From F23-B02 sp963613665 (lineage in GTDB: Bacteria; Bacillota; Clostridia; Oscillospirales; Oscillospiraceae), in contig CAVEAL010000009.1 of assembly GCA_963613665.1 (NCBI GenBank), positions 22,159 to 86,158 on the forward strand: a DNA stretch of 64,000 nt, in the 5' to 3' direction. Shown here piece by piece: positions 45,675-53,597 of the stretch (positions are counted from its first letter, which is position 1; each line of letters starts with the position of its first letter). Both the position numbers and the translations under genes were made by a program. Under the pieces are notes generated by a model, which did not search any database, had not been told where the DNA came from, and worked only from the letters and a program-made list of their open reading frames with translations.

Positions 45675-46859
45675 GCGGCTTAGAGACAGTTGAATATATT
45701 CGCAGGCATCGTTGAGTTTACGGATTTCCTCAAGGTTGGTTGCAATAATCTCAATAAAGCCATCCGCTATTTTGCAGAATTGCGTCTCAATGTCCTTCGG
45801 TGGGAAAACAATCCTAATACTATTCAGAATACTTGTGTTTATTGATGGCATGGTTGCGCCTACTGCGGAAGCAGTGACAAGCTGACGGATTACAGGTTGG
45901 TTGAACCACCATAAAAAGTAACTGCCGGTGTCTGGATCGTATGGTCTAACACGAAGACACCGCCCTGAAAATAGCCAACCATTTTCGTGTGGTGAAACTA
46001 TAACTGCTCGATCTACAGAACCAACGCGACTAAAAACAATATCTCCGGTGTGAAGATCATATTTTCGTAGACGATCAACATCATCTTGTGAGACAAGTGG
46101 AAGGTTCCTGTGGGCAATGTATTTCCCATCCATGTGTTCGACCGTAATAATTGGAGTACCTGACTCTACATAGTCTTCGTTGTGAAGCTGGCTACCAAAT
46201 GGTCCTGTTTGAACAGATGCAAAGTCACCAACCGTCGCGTCTGTCCAACCTTGAGGGACTTTGTTCTGCTTAATAATTGTCTCCGGGAGATTAACTCCGG
46301 CATCGTGAAATGCCTTATCAAAAGCCGCTTGGATAGTCGCTTCTAAATTATCATTTATCCGCCGCTTTAGCTCAATGCGCTCCGTGATGGTTTTGTATGC
46401 CTTCACAATGCTACGTTGCTTGTCAATGGAGGGAACGGGCAGCTCCACTTTGCACATTTCATCCCAGTCCATGATTTCCCGGACGCTACCGTGAGACTTA
46501 AAACGTGCGTAGCGATCAAACTCCGGTCTGCTGAACCAGAGCATTAGGTACTCGGGCAGTAGCTCGTTTTCATCCTTCACTTCAAAAACGGTATAGATAT
46601 TGCTGACAAGCCCCTCATCACAATCCGTTAGAAGAGCAATACCAATTTTGTCTCCACGCCGAGAAGTATCTGGAATGTAGGTAAACTGCCCCCGTTTGAC
46701 TACCTTGTATTTCGTAAAGTCTGTACCAACCGTGTTTGCAATGGAGGGAATGAACATCTTTTGGACGGAAACACCTAAAAGGTTTTCCTCTTTTCCGTCT
46801 GTGTTCCTGACATCGACTTGACGAATGAAGTCTCCAAGCAGCCTATATCCTTCTTTCAT
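45672..46859 (-). CDS. hsdS: Type I restriction enzyme specificity subunit, complete (two TRDs)
   Basis: HsdS picks the DNA site for methylation and cleavage. 395 residues: TRD1 (about 1-150) with conserved LELPVPSIDKQRSIVKAY-type end, central helix with KRRINDNLEATIQ (near 165), TRD2 (about 195-360) ending LSLSR. The central NDNL codons form site S2 and the stop lies in S1, so TRD2 is a cassette between inverted 13 bp sites. Its N-terminal half is homologous to the truncated hsdS at 48847. Confidence 0.93.
   Translation of the reverse strand: MKEGYRLLGDFIRQVDVRNTDGKEENLLGVSVQKMFIPSIANTVGTDFTKYKVVKRGQFTYIPDTSRRGDKIGIALLTDCDEGLVSNIYTVFEVKDENELLPEYLMLWFSRPEFDRYARFKSHGSVREIMDWDEMCKVELPVPSIDKQRSIVKAYKTITERIELKRRINDNLEATIQAAFDKAFHDAGVNLPETIIKQNKVPQGWTDATVGDFASVQTGPFGSQLHNEDYVESGTPIITVEHMDGKYIAHRNLPLVSQDDVDRLRKYDLHTGDIVFSRVGSVDRAVIVSPHENGWLFSGRCLRVRPYDPDTGSYFLWWFNQPVIRQLVTASAVGATMPSINTSILNSIRIVFPPKDIETQFCKIADGFIEIIATNLEEIRKLNDACEYIQLSLSR
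46344..46356 (-). repeat. Inversion site S2 (AAATGATAATTTA, minus orientation)
   Basis: Encodes NDNL in the central helix of the complete HsdS; identical 13 bp core to S1, S3 and S4. Confidence 0.75.
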
Positions 46860-46868
46860 TGTGACACC

Positions 46869-47852
46869 TCACCCTATGTATTTTCTGTGTGCCAGCTTGA
46901 CGTTTTGCTGTTTGACCATAGCATAGTGCATGGTCGTATCAATTTTCTGATGCCCTAAGAGCTGCTGGACTTGCTCTATGGGCATTCCTTTGTCTATGGC
47001 GGATGTTGCCAATGTTCTTCGGAACTTATGCGGATGAACACGAGGCAGATTCAGCCTTTCTCCCAGTTCTCGAAGCCGTCTTTCTACGCCGCCGATCTGC
47101 AAACGGTCATGCGGCGAAGTCAAGGAGACGAACAACGCTGAACAGGCGTCTGTACGGTTTTCCAGATAGTTTTGCAGATGGATTTTCGTCCTGGCATCGA
47201 AATAGACGATCCTCTCTTTGCTTCCTTTACCGAAAACAACGCATTCCCGTTCATTGAAGTTGATGTCATCGCGGTTAAGAGCAACCATCTCACCAACACG
47301 CATTCCTGAGGATGCAAGAAGGTCTATCATCGCAAGATCGCGGACATTGCAGCAGTTGTCCCGCATGATTTCCAATGCCTCGTCGGTATAGGTTTCCTTG
47401 ATCACTTTTGCCGTTTTTACTTTGTGAATCCGGCGTACCGGACTTTTCACGATGTAGTCCTCATCCTCAAGCCACGAAAAGTAGCTGGACAGGATGCGGC
47501 GGATATTATCTATCGTGACCTTGCTTGACTTACGGTTTGCCTGATACTCTGTTAGGTACTTTCGCAAGTCCTCAGTTACGATCTCTTGTGGCTCTTTGTC
47601 AATGCCGGATAGCATTGACACAATGGTCTGACGGTAATAGCTCAAGGTTTTTTCTGAGCAGCCTTCAATGCGTTTTGCGTTGATGAAACAGGCAACCGTA
47701 TCAACCTTTGCGCTGTCTACTATGCCCACGCTGTGGCTCAATTCCACACTACTCAGCACCCCTTCAAGGACGCCTTGAAGCTGTTTTAACTGCGCGTTGT
47801 TCAGATACGGAAGCATCTGACGCTGCACTTCTTGAATTAGTTGTTCTTTCAT
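46869..47852 (-). CDS. XerC-like tyrosine recombinase, probable hsdS invertase
   Basis: From the ATG at 47852 (AAAGGAGAC upstream) 327 residues: N-terminal SAM-like domain (about 45-130), catalytic R in SGMRVGEM, HxxR as HPHKFRRT, LGHQKI, and Tyr in MHYAMV. Recombinases of this kind sit in phase-variable type I loci (for example the pneumococcal SpnIII locus) and flip TRD cassettes. It lies between the complete hsdS and the silent cassette. A 21 bp palindrome (ACTCTC...GAGAGT, 47912-47932) upstream may be its operator. Confidence 0.9.
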   Translation of the reverse strand: MKEQLIQEVQRQMLPYLNNAQLKQLQGVLEGVLSSVELSHSVGIVDSAKVDTVACFINAKRIEGCSEKTLSYYRQTIVSMLSGIDKEPQEIVTEDLRKYLTEYQANRKSSKVTIDNIRRILSSYFSWLEDEDYIVKSPVRRIHKVKTAKVIKETYTDEALEIMRDNCCNVRDLAMIDLLASSGMRVGEMVALNRDDINFNERECVVFGKGSKERIVYFDARTKIHLQNYLENRTDACSALFVSLTSPHDRLQIGGVERRLRELGERLNLPRVHPHKFRRTLATSAIDKGMPIEQVQQLLGHQKIDTTMHYAMVKQQNVKLAHRKYIG

Positions 47853-47942
47853 TGTCGTGTCTCCTTTGAATATTCTCAGAGAACGACAATCAGTGGCAGT
47901 TCTTAGGGTAAACTCTCGCCACTGGTGAGAGTATTTCAATTT

Positions 47943-48197
47943 CTAATAGCCCATGTCCTTTAATATCTTATCAATTTCGGCAAACTCTGCCGGACTACTT
48001 GGTGTCCAATCAGAGGAATTGCAATATCTTCAATACATCGCCTTTTTATCTCTCAGGCGGTGGCAGTATGGACATTGAACCGAATCGTCTTCAAAGTCAG
48101 TTTTCCGCGTTCTGTGAGTACACACTGAGCAGTAAATTGTGTCTCCCTCATCCCAGAGGGTAGCAGGATTATCATTCCCGCAGTTGGTGCATTTCAT
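47943..48197 (-). pseudogene. Zinc-ribbon protein gene interrupted by an in-frame TGA
   Basis: A minus-strand frame starts at ATG 48197 with GGAGGAATG upstream and reads MKCTNCGNDNPATLWD...YCSVC...CPYCHRLRDKKAMY, then TGA (48032-48030), then continues in the same frame as RYCNSSDWTPSSPAEFAEI...ILKDMGY to TAG at 47943. A single TGG to TGA change would explain it. The first 55 residues hold three CxxC pairs, so a truncated zinc ribbon could still be made. Confidence 0.6.
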
Positions 48198-48215
48198 TGT
48201 GATCATTCCTCCTGT

Positions 48216-48228
48216 AAATGATAATTTA
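48216..48228 (+). repeat. Inversion site S3 (AAATGATAATTTA)
   Basis: Left boundary of the silent TRD cassette, in the codon phase of NDNL. Upstream it shares TCCTGT with S1. Confidence 0.75.
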
Positions 48229-48846
48229 TCTACAGTACTAAGTGCGGTTTTTGACAGCTTGTATCAAACAGTTGACGACAACGCGGCGCTACCTTTTAGA
48301 GAATTGTGTTCGCTTGCATCAAGTAAAAGAGTCTTTGCAGATGACTATGTTGTTACTGGAGTTCCGTTTTATCGTGGAAAAGAAATTACCCAAAGGCGAA
48401 ATGGTGAGCCAATCAGTGATCCATTATTTATAAGCAACGAACACTATGAATTACTCAAGAAAAGCTACGGTGTTCCTACTTGTGGAGATATATTGATTAC
48501 CGCTGTGGGAACAATCGGAAACAGCTATCTCGTCGAGAATGCTGGGTTTTATTTCAAAGATGGAAACATAATTTGGCTGAAAGACTTTCGGAAATCTGGA
48601 ATCAATTACTACATATATGACTATATGCAAACATCTCTATTCAAGCGAGAACTGGACGGAATTTGCATAGGCTCAACTCAAACAGCATTAACTATTGCCG
48701 CTCTTTCAAATTTGAAGTTGAAAGTCCCGCCTGAACTTGCCTTGAAAGCCTATGTCAACAAAAGTAGGAAGATTCGGAGTGCCATTCAGTCAAATAATGC
48801 AGAGATTATGAGACTTACATTGGTAGCAGAAGTAATATTGAGGTCA

Positions 48847-49371
48847 TTAAGCCGCTAAATTATCATTTTCCGCTCTCTTCAAAGCAATGCGGTCGGTGAT
48901 TGCACGGTAGGACTCGACGATTTCACATTGTCTCGCGTAGGAGGGAACAGGGAGCTTTATACGGCAAAGATCATCCCATGTAATTCCGCCTCGAACACTG
49001 CCGTCCGTCATGAACCAGCACTCGCGATCAAACTCCGGTCTGCGAAACCACATCATCAAATACTCTTCATTTAAGACATCGCGGTCAATAATCTTAAACA
49101 TGAAATACGCCGGAGAAACTATTGCGGGGCTGTCTTTCTCATAGAGCGCAATCGGAAGACGTTCATCGCGCCCAACGTGCATTGGGTTACAGGCAAACAG
49201 TCCCTTGCTGATTAGCTTATACCGGCTCAAATCTGTGCCAATTACATTTGCGACGGAAGGCATAAACTCTTTGTCGATGCTTATGCCAAGAACAGTGCTG
49301 GTGACTTCCTCGGAGTTCCGATAATCAACAAGCTGAATATGTTTACTAAGAGGTTCATAATTCGATTTCAT
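48847..49371 (-). CDS. hsdS: Truncated type I specificity subunit (TRD1 half, phase-OFF form)
   Basis: 174 residues that match the first half of the complete HsdS (VLGISIDKEFMPSVANVIGTDLSRYK) and then stop: after central NDNL the frame reads AA and TAA, because the following DNA is the antisense end of the inverted cassette. Half-length HsdS proteins can dimerise in some systems, so it need not be inactive. It overlaps hsdM by 17 nt. Confidence 0.9.
   Translation of the reverse strand: MKSNYEPLSKHIQLVDYRNSEEVTSTVLGISIDKEFMPSVANVIGTDLSRYKLISKGLFACNPMHVGRDERLPIALYEKDSPAIVSPAYFMFKIIDRDVLNEEYLMMWFRRPEFDRECWFMTDGSVRGGITWDDLCRIKLPVPSYARQCEIVESYRAITDRIALKRAENDNLAA
48856..48868 (-). repeat. Inversion site S4 (AAATGATAATTTA, minus orientation)
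   Basis: Encodes NDNL at the end of the truncated hsdS on the minus strand and holds the stop of the silent cassette on the plus strand. Confidence 0.75.
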
Positions 49372-50929
49372 AGCCCAGTTCCTTAAACACGGTCAACAGG
49401 TCTTCTTTCGACTTTTCTTCTGCGACGAGCAGATCACGAAGCTCACTTTGCAGCGTCTTCATTTTCGTATCAAAGTCGATGTTCTCATCGCGGTTTACAA
49501 ACTCAATGTAACGGCTCGGAACAAGAGTAAAGCCCTTCTCTGCAACCTCATCGAAGGATGCGCTGTAACAAAACTCAGGCACATTCTGATAAGTTTCTTC
49601 ATAGCCTTCCTGCTGCCATGCGTGATAGACGCTCGTGACTTTTGCACGGTCTTCTTCTGTCAGCTCAATATACTTCTTTTCATAGGGGCTTCCCATTTGC
49701 CGCAAGTCCATGAAAAGGATCTCGCGCTCACGGTTGCGGAAGCGTTTTACCTCTCCGTTTTCTTCAACCACACGAGCTTTTTTATTCTTGTTCAAAATCC
49801 AAAGCGTAACACTGATGTCGGTGGTGTAGAAGAGGTTGCGGGGAAGGATGATGATTGCTTCGACGAGATTGTTTTCGATGAGCTGACGGCGGATTTTCAG
49901 CTCTGTGCCATCGTCAGACAGTGCGCCGTTTGCAAGCAGGAAACCGGCAACGCCGTTCTGGGATAGCTTGGAAACGATATTCAGAATCCAGCCATAGTTT
50001 GCGTTACTCGTGGGCGGAACTTCATAGCCATCCCAGCGAGGATCATCAATCAGCTCATTATCACCACGCCATTCTTTCTGATTAAATGGTGGGTTTGCCA
50101 TAATATAATCTGCCTTGAGGTCCTTGTGCTGGTCATTGGTGAATGTGTTCGCTGCCATTTCTCCGAGGTTTGCAGAAATTCCGCGAATAGCCAGATTCAT
50201 TTTGCACAGCTTGTACGTCGTGTTTGTATATTCCTGACCATAGATAGAGACCTTCTTCTTGTTGCCGTGATGTGCCTCCACGAACTTCATTGACTGCACG
50301 AACATACCGCCAGAGCCGCAGCAAGGGTCATAGAGAATCCCGTCATACGGCTCGATCATTTCTGCAATCAGATTGACAATGCACTTAGGCGTATAGAACT
50401 CGCCCTTTCCTTTGCCTTCCGCAAGTGCAAACTTGCTCAGGAAGTATTCGTAGACTCGTCCGATAATGTCATTTTCTTTATCGCCGGTGTTGATCTTATC
50501 AACCTCATCCAGCAGCGATGCGAGCTTTGCCGTGTCGATGTGAAGCCGTGAATAGTAGTTATCAGGAAGTGCGCCTTTCAACGCGGGGTTCGCTTTCTCA
50601 ATCGTGTAGAGAGCGGTGTCAATTTTCAGTGCAATATCATCCTGCTTCGCATTCTCCATGATGAAAGACCAACGGCTGATCTCTGGCAGGAAGAACACAT
50701 TGTCCTTCGTGTAGAAGGCAACATTGTCAACAAACTTTTCACCGTATTTTTCAGCAATGGCTTTCCTTTGTGTTTCAAACTTATCGCTGGCAAACTTCAA
50801 GAAGAAGAGGCTAAGTACAACGTGTTTGTATTCTGCCGGCTCGACAGAGCCACGGAGCTTATCTGCTGACTTCCATAGAGCTTCTTCCATAGAAATCTCT
50901 TTTTTCGTTTTATTGGTGGCTCGTGCCAT
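49355..50929 (-). CDS. hsdM: Type I restriction enzyme, DNA methyltransferase subunit
   Basis: 524 residues with the adenine methyltransferase motifs DPCCGSGGMF (201-210, AdoMet binding) and NPPF (279-282, catalysis), plus an N-terminal helical domain and C-terminal tail for HsdS. It methylates the site chosen by HsdS. It precedes the truncated hsdS in the operon. Confidence 0.96.
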   Translation of the reverse strand: MARATNKTKKEISMEEALWKSADKLRGSVEPAEYKHVVLSLFFLKFASDKFETQRKAIAEKYGEKFVDNVAFYTKDNVFFLPEISRWSFIMENAKQDDIALKIDTALYTIEKANPALKGALPDNYYSRLHIDTAKLASLLDEVDKINTGDKENDIIGRVYEYFLSKFALAEGKGKGEFYTPKCIVNLIAEMIEPYDGILYDPCCGSGGMFVQSMKFVEAHHGNKKKVSIYGQEYTNTTYKLCKMNLAIRGISANLGEMAANTFTNDQHKDLKADYIMANPPFNQKEWRGDNELIDDPRWDGYEVPPTSNANYGWILNIVSKLSQNGVAGFLLANGALSDDGTELKIRRQLIENNLVEAIIILPRNLFYTTDISVTLWILNKNKKARVVEENGEVKRFRNREREILFMDLRQMGSPYEKKYIELTEEDRAKVTSVYHAWQQEGYEETYQNVPEFCYSASFDEVAEKGFTLVPSRYIEFVNRDENIDFDTKMKTLQSELRDLLVAEEKSKEDLLTVFKELGYEIEL

Positions 50930-51009
50930 ATTGATTCCTCCTGATTTTTTATAACGCTTTAAAGCATCCTACTGTAATGGACGTCGCACTATAGATTCGT
51001 ATTTTCACA

Positions 51010-53562
51010 TTAAAGTGAAATGTGAAAATACTGCTCTAAATGCTCTTTAACGGCAAGATATAATTTTTTGCTGGCATCTACATGGAATTTTGCCATACGA
51101 GGCCAATCAATATCATTAGAAATATCAACGCCGGGCAAAAAAGTATGTATCTTGCTTGCCTTATTGTCATCCATGCGGCTCCAAATCAATTTTGTTCCTA
51201 TAACTTTCTCAATATTATCTTTCCGGGCAAACAGGAAATCAAATAGTTCCTTGTTTTTCTCTTTTGATGCCATGCCCAAATAGAGTTCGACACGGGATTT
51301 ATCGAAGTTTGCAACACAGTCGATATGGATACCAGGAATACCTACAAAACCGGCAATCCAGTTACTCGTTACAGGGTTCACATTTCCGAAAAGTCCATTT
51401 TCGCTAAAAGCATTTTTGAGCTGCGGAAGTGTGTATTCCCAATATTTTTTGCGGATTTCATAGCGATTTCCAGCAACTGTCTCAGAATTATCTTCATCTT
51501 TAAGGTAAAATACGAGCTCACTCTCGGGAACATCAAATACAGCGAATATCTTTCGCAGATTATTGATTTTGTACTGTGTATCAGTTCCCGTCCACACATA
51601 CAGATCTGTATCGATTTGCCGGCAGGAATTAAAAGATGTCGGGCTCATACTGAAATGTAGCGACAAATCTACTGCGGGGTCTTGCGATACCGCCAGTTTT
51701 GTCAAGACGGCCTTATTCTCAGAATGAAGCATTGTGATGACTTGCTGATACATATCTGCCCAGCTTGCCACCGGCTGTTCGGCACCCTTGAAACTATACT
51801 TGGAGAGAACGCGCCCCGTGAGAATGACATCTTCATCCAAAGCGATAGCATCCATCTGCTTTTTCTGAGGGTGGTAATTTGATGTGGGATAGGGCCAAAT
51901 TCCGATAACCGTATTTTTTAGGAGCTGGTCACGTTCCTCAAGTTCAGGCAAACCCCACTGTTCCTTCTGGCCGACCCACTGATTGATTCTAAGGCCAGAA
52001 TCTTTAAAGCCATGAGGCATATCGCGCTTCTCTGCAAACGGGCTATTGGAATAGCGCGGGTTATACGCAGTTAGGGTTAGATTTGCCAAACGGTGGAGCC
52101 AATTTGTGTGAATCGCTTCATAATTATCCCCAAGGCTCACTATCCATGCGGCAGTAAGATGCTGTGGCATAATGTGCTCAATAGAGTACTCTCCACGATC
52201 CAAGTGGCCCCAAACATCTTTGGTCTCGCTGGTCTCTGAATTCTCCAAACGCTCAAAGAGGTACAGCTTGTTTTTGGGATTCATCCCATAGATATTGCGC
52301 GTAGACATACACTCTGCGAACTCCTCATCAGAGGGAAACCGAGTACGTTCTCTCTTGCTGAGAAGTGCATATTTGAACTTCTCAACATAATGGCGTTCAT
52401 CTCCATCAAACCGAATGATTTCACGATGAAGCAGAAGAAAGATTTTATTCAACGCATTGGTGGGCAAGTCGCAAATAGCTCGGCGGAACAAGTAGCTTTC
52501 TGTGAAATAGAATACTTCAATTAGCTCATCGGCGGTCAAAGCACCACTTTCGCTAAGGCGAATTACTTCCAGCAAAAACGGACGTGTGACCGATGTGGAC
52601 AGTCGATTGAGACGATAGATACAACTATTGAGCCGCTCGTCAGAATGACCGCCTTTAATGAGAAATGCGTATCGCTTTGCATACTCGAGTAAATCTTTAA
52701 GCAAAGGTTCAATATCCGCCACCCCTGCAACCTCGACATATTTCTTAAATGTTGGGTAGACACTATTCATATTAGGGGTGCTCTGCTGTTTGATGCTTAA
52801 GTAGTCACGAACAAAGGAACTAACATCATAGTCGGTATAGCTTTCAATGCGATTCCAGTATTTTTCATAGAACTTCGTTTGCTGATCATTTGGAAGTCCC
52901 ATCAAGATGTAATTGCGTATCTTATCGCCTTCGCTAAGGTTAAGTCCCGTGGAGTTTAAGCTCTCAAAGATAAGCTGTGGATTATCCTCATGGTTAAGCG
53001 ATATGTTAATGATCTCCAACTTGCAGATAGCATCAAATAGCTCGTCAATATCTAATTCGCCGTGTTGAATACGGTCGTAAAAATATCGATAATTTATCGT
53101 AAGATTAGAGTCCGGGATATATTCTTCATCTTGGTCAAAGAGAATACCGAATGCCTTCTGATCATTTTTAATAGGCTTCAATTTAATGCGTTTTTCTTCT
53201 GGCTCATATTCATCGATCAGATATTTTTTGAGGATTTTGTCCGTGAGTTGATGATCACGAGATACCATTTTCCCAGATGAAAGCAAATGATAAATAGCCA
53301 AAAGAAGCAAAGATATGGTAGTCAGGCGCTGTTGACCATCAATGATAAGAAACTCCTCCATTGTGCCTGATTCGCTTTGGACAGAGACGATGCTCCCAAA
53401 GAAATGGCTCTTTCGATTCTGCCGGATGACCTTTACCAGATCGTCATAGAGCTGCTTGCAGTGTTCCATTTTCCAATCATAATTCCGTTGGTATACCGGA
53501 ATGATAAATCGTTTAGAAGCGCCATCTAAGTATTTGATTAGTTTTTGTGCGTTACCATTCAT
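51010..53562 (-). CDS. GmrSD/DUF262-family restriction-like enzyme with C-terminal DUF4268-like domain
   Basis: 850 residues. N-terminal DUF262 with IIDGQQRLTT (75-79 core), the nucleotide-binding ParB-like motif; middle DUF1524 HNH nuclease with YSIEHIMPQHLTAAW (near 470); C-terminal part with RVELYLGMASKEKNKELFDFLFARKDNIEKV, which resembles DUF4268. GmrSD enzymes are type IV restriction enzymes against modified phage DNA. GGGAGAAAG precedes the ATG. It lies 35 nt after hamB, so the defence genes are probably cotranscribed. Confidence 0.87.
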   Translation of the reverse strand: MNGNAQKLIKYLDGASKRFIIPVYQRNYDWKMEHCKQLYDDLVKVIRQNRKSHFFGSIVSVQSESGTMEEFLIIDGQQRLTTISLLLLAIYHLLSSGKMVSRDHQLTDKILKKYLIDEYEPEEKRIKLKPIKNDQKAFGILFDQDEEYIPDSNLTINYRYFYDRIQHGELDIDELFDAICKLEIINISLNHEDNPQLIFESLNSTGLNLSEGDKIRNYILMGLPNDQQTKFYEKYWNRIESYTDYDVSSFVRDYLSIKQQSTPNMNSVYPTFKKYVEVAGVADIEPLLKDLLEYAKRYAFLIKGGHSDERLNSCIYRLNRLSTSVTRPFLLEVIRLSESGALTADELIEVFYFTESYLFRRAICDLPTNALNKIFLLLHREIIRFDGDERHYVEKFKYALLSKRERTRFPSDEEFAECMSTRNIYGMNPKNKLYLFERLENSETSETKDVWGHLDRGEYSIEHIMPQHLTAAWIVSLGDNYEAIHTNWLHRLANLTLTAYNPRYSNSPFAEKRDMPHGFKDSGLRINQWVGQKEQWGLPELEERDQLLKNTVIGIWPYPTSNYHPQKKQMDAIALDEDVILTGRVLSKYSFKGAEQPVASWADMYQQVITMLHSENKAVLTKLAVSQDPAVDLSLHFSMSPTSFNSCRQIDTDLYVWTGTDTQYKINNLRKIFAVFDVPESELVFYLKDEDNSETVAGNRYEIRKKYWEYTLPQLKNAFSENGLFGNVNPVTSNWIAGFVGIPGIHIDCVANFDKSRVELYLGMASKEKNKELFDFLFARKDNIEKVIGTKLIWSRMDDNKASKIHTFLPGVDISNDIDWPRMAKFHVDASKKLYLAVKEHLEQYFHISL

Positions 53563-53597
53563 ACACTTTCTCCCTTAGAATCAAATTACCGCAAATC

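Larger units (their letters stand above)
48216..48868 (+). pseudogene. hsdS: Silent, inverted hsdS TRD cassette
   Basis: The plus strand reads NDNLSTVLSAVFDSLYQTVDDNAALPFRELCSLASS and continues as a second-half HsdS (GDILITAVGTIGNSYLV, LKVPPELALKAYV) to LRSLSR and a stop at 48856-48858. It has no start codon of its own with a ribosome site. It is bounded by inverted sites S3 and S4; flipping would fuse it in frame to the truncated hsdS on the minus strand to give a protein of about 380 residues. Confidence 0.88.

Noticed and set aside
47943..48038. Selenocysteine or stop-codon reassignment at the internal TGA
   Set aside because: Many genes here end in TGA and I saw no SECIS-like hairpin after the codon; a nonsense mutation is simpler.
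45662..48868. CRISPR-like array from the repeated 13 bp AAATGATAATTTA
   Set aside because: Only four copies at irregular, gene-scale spacing and in both orientations; they are hsdS inversion sites. No CRISPR array was seen anywhere in the window.
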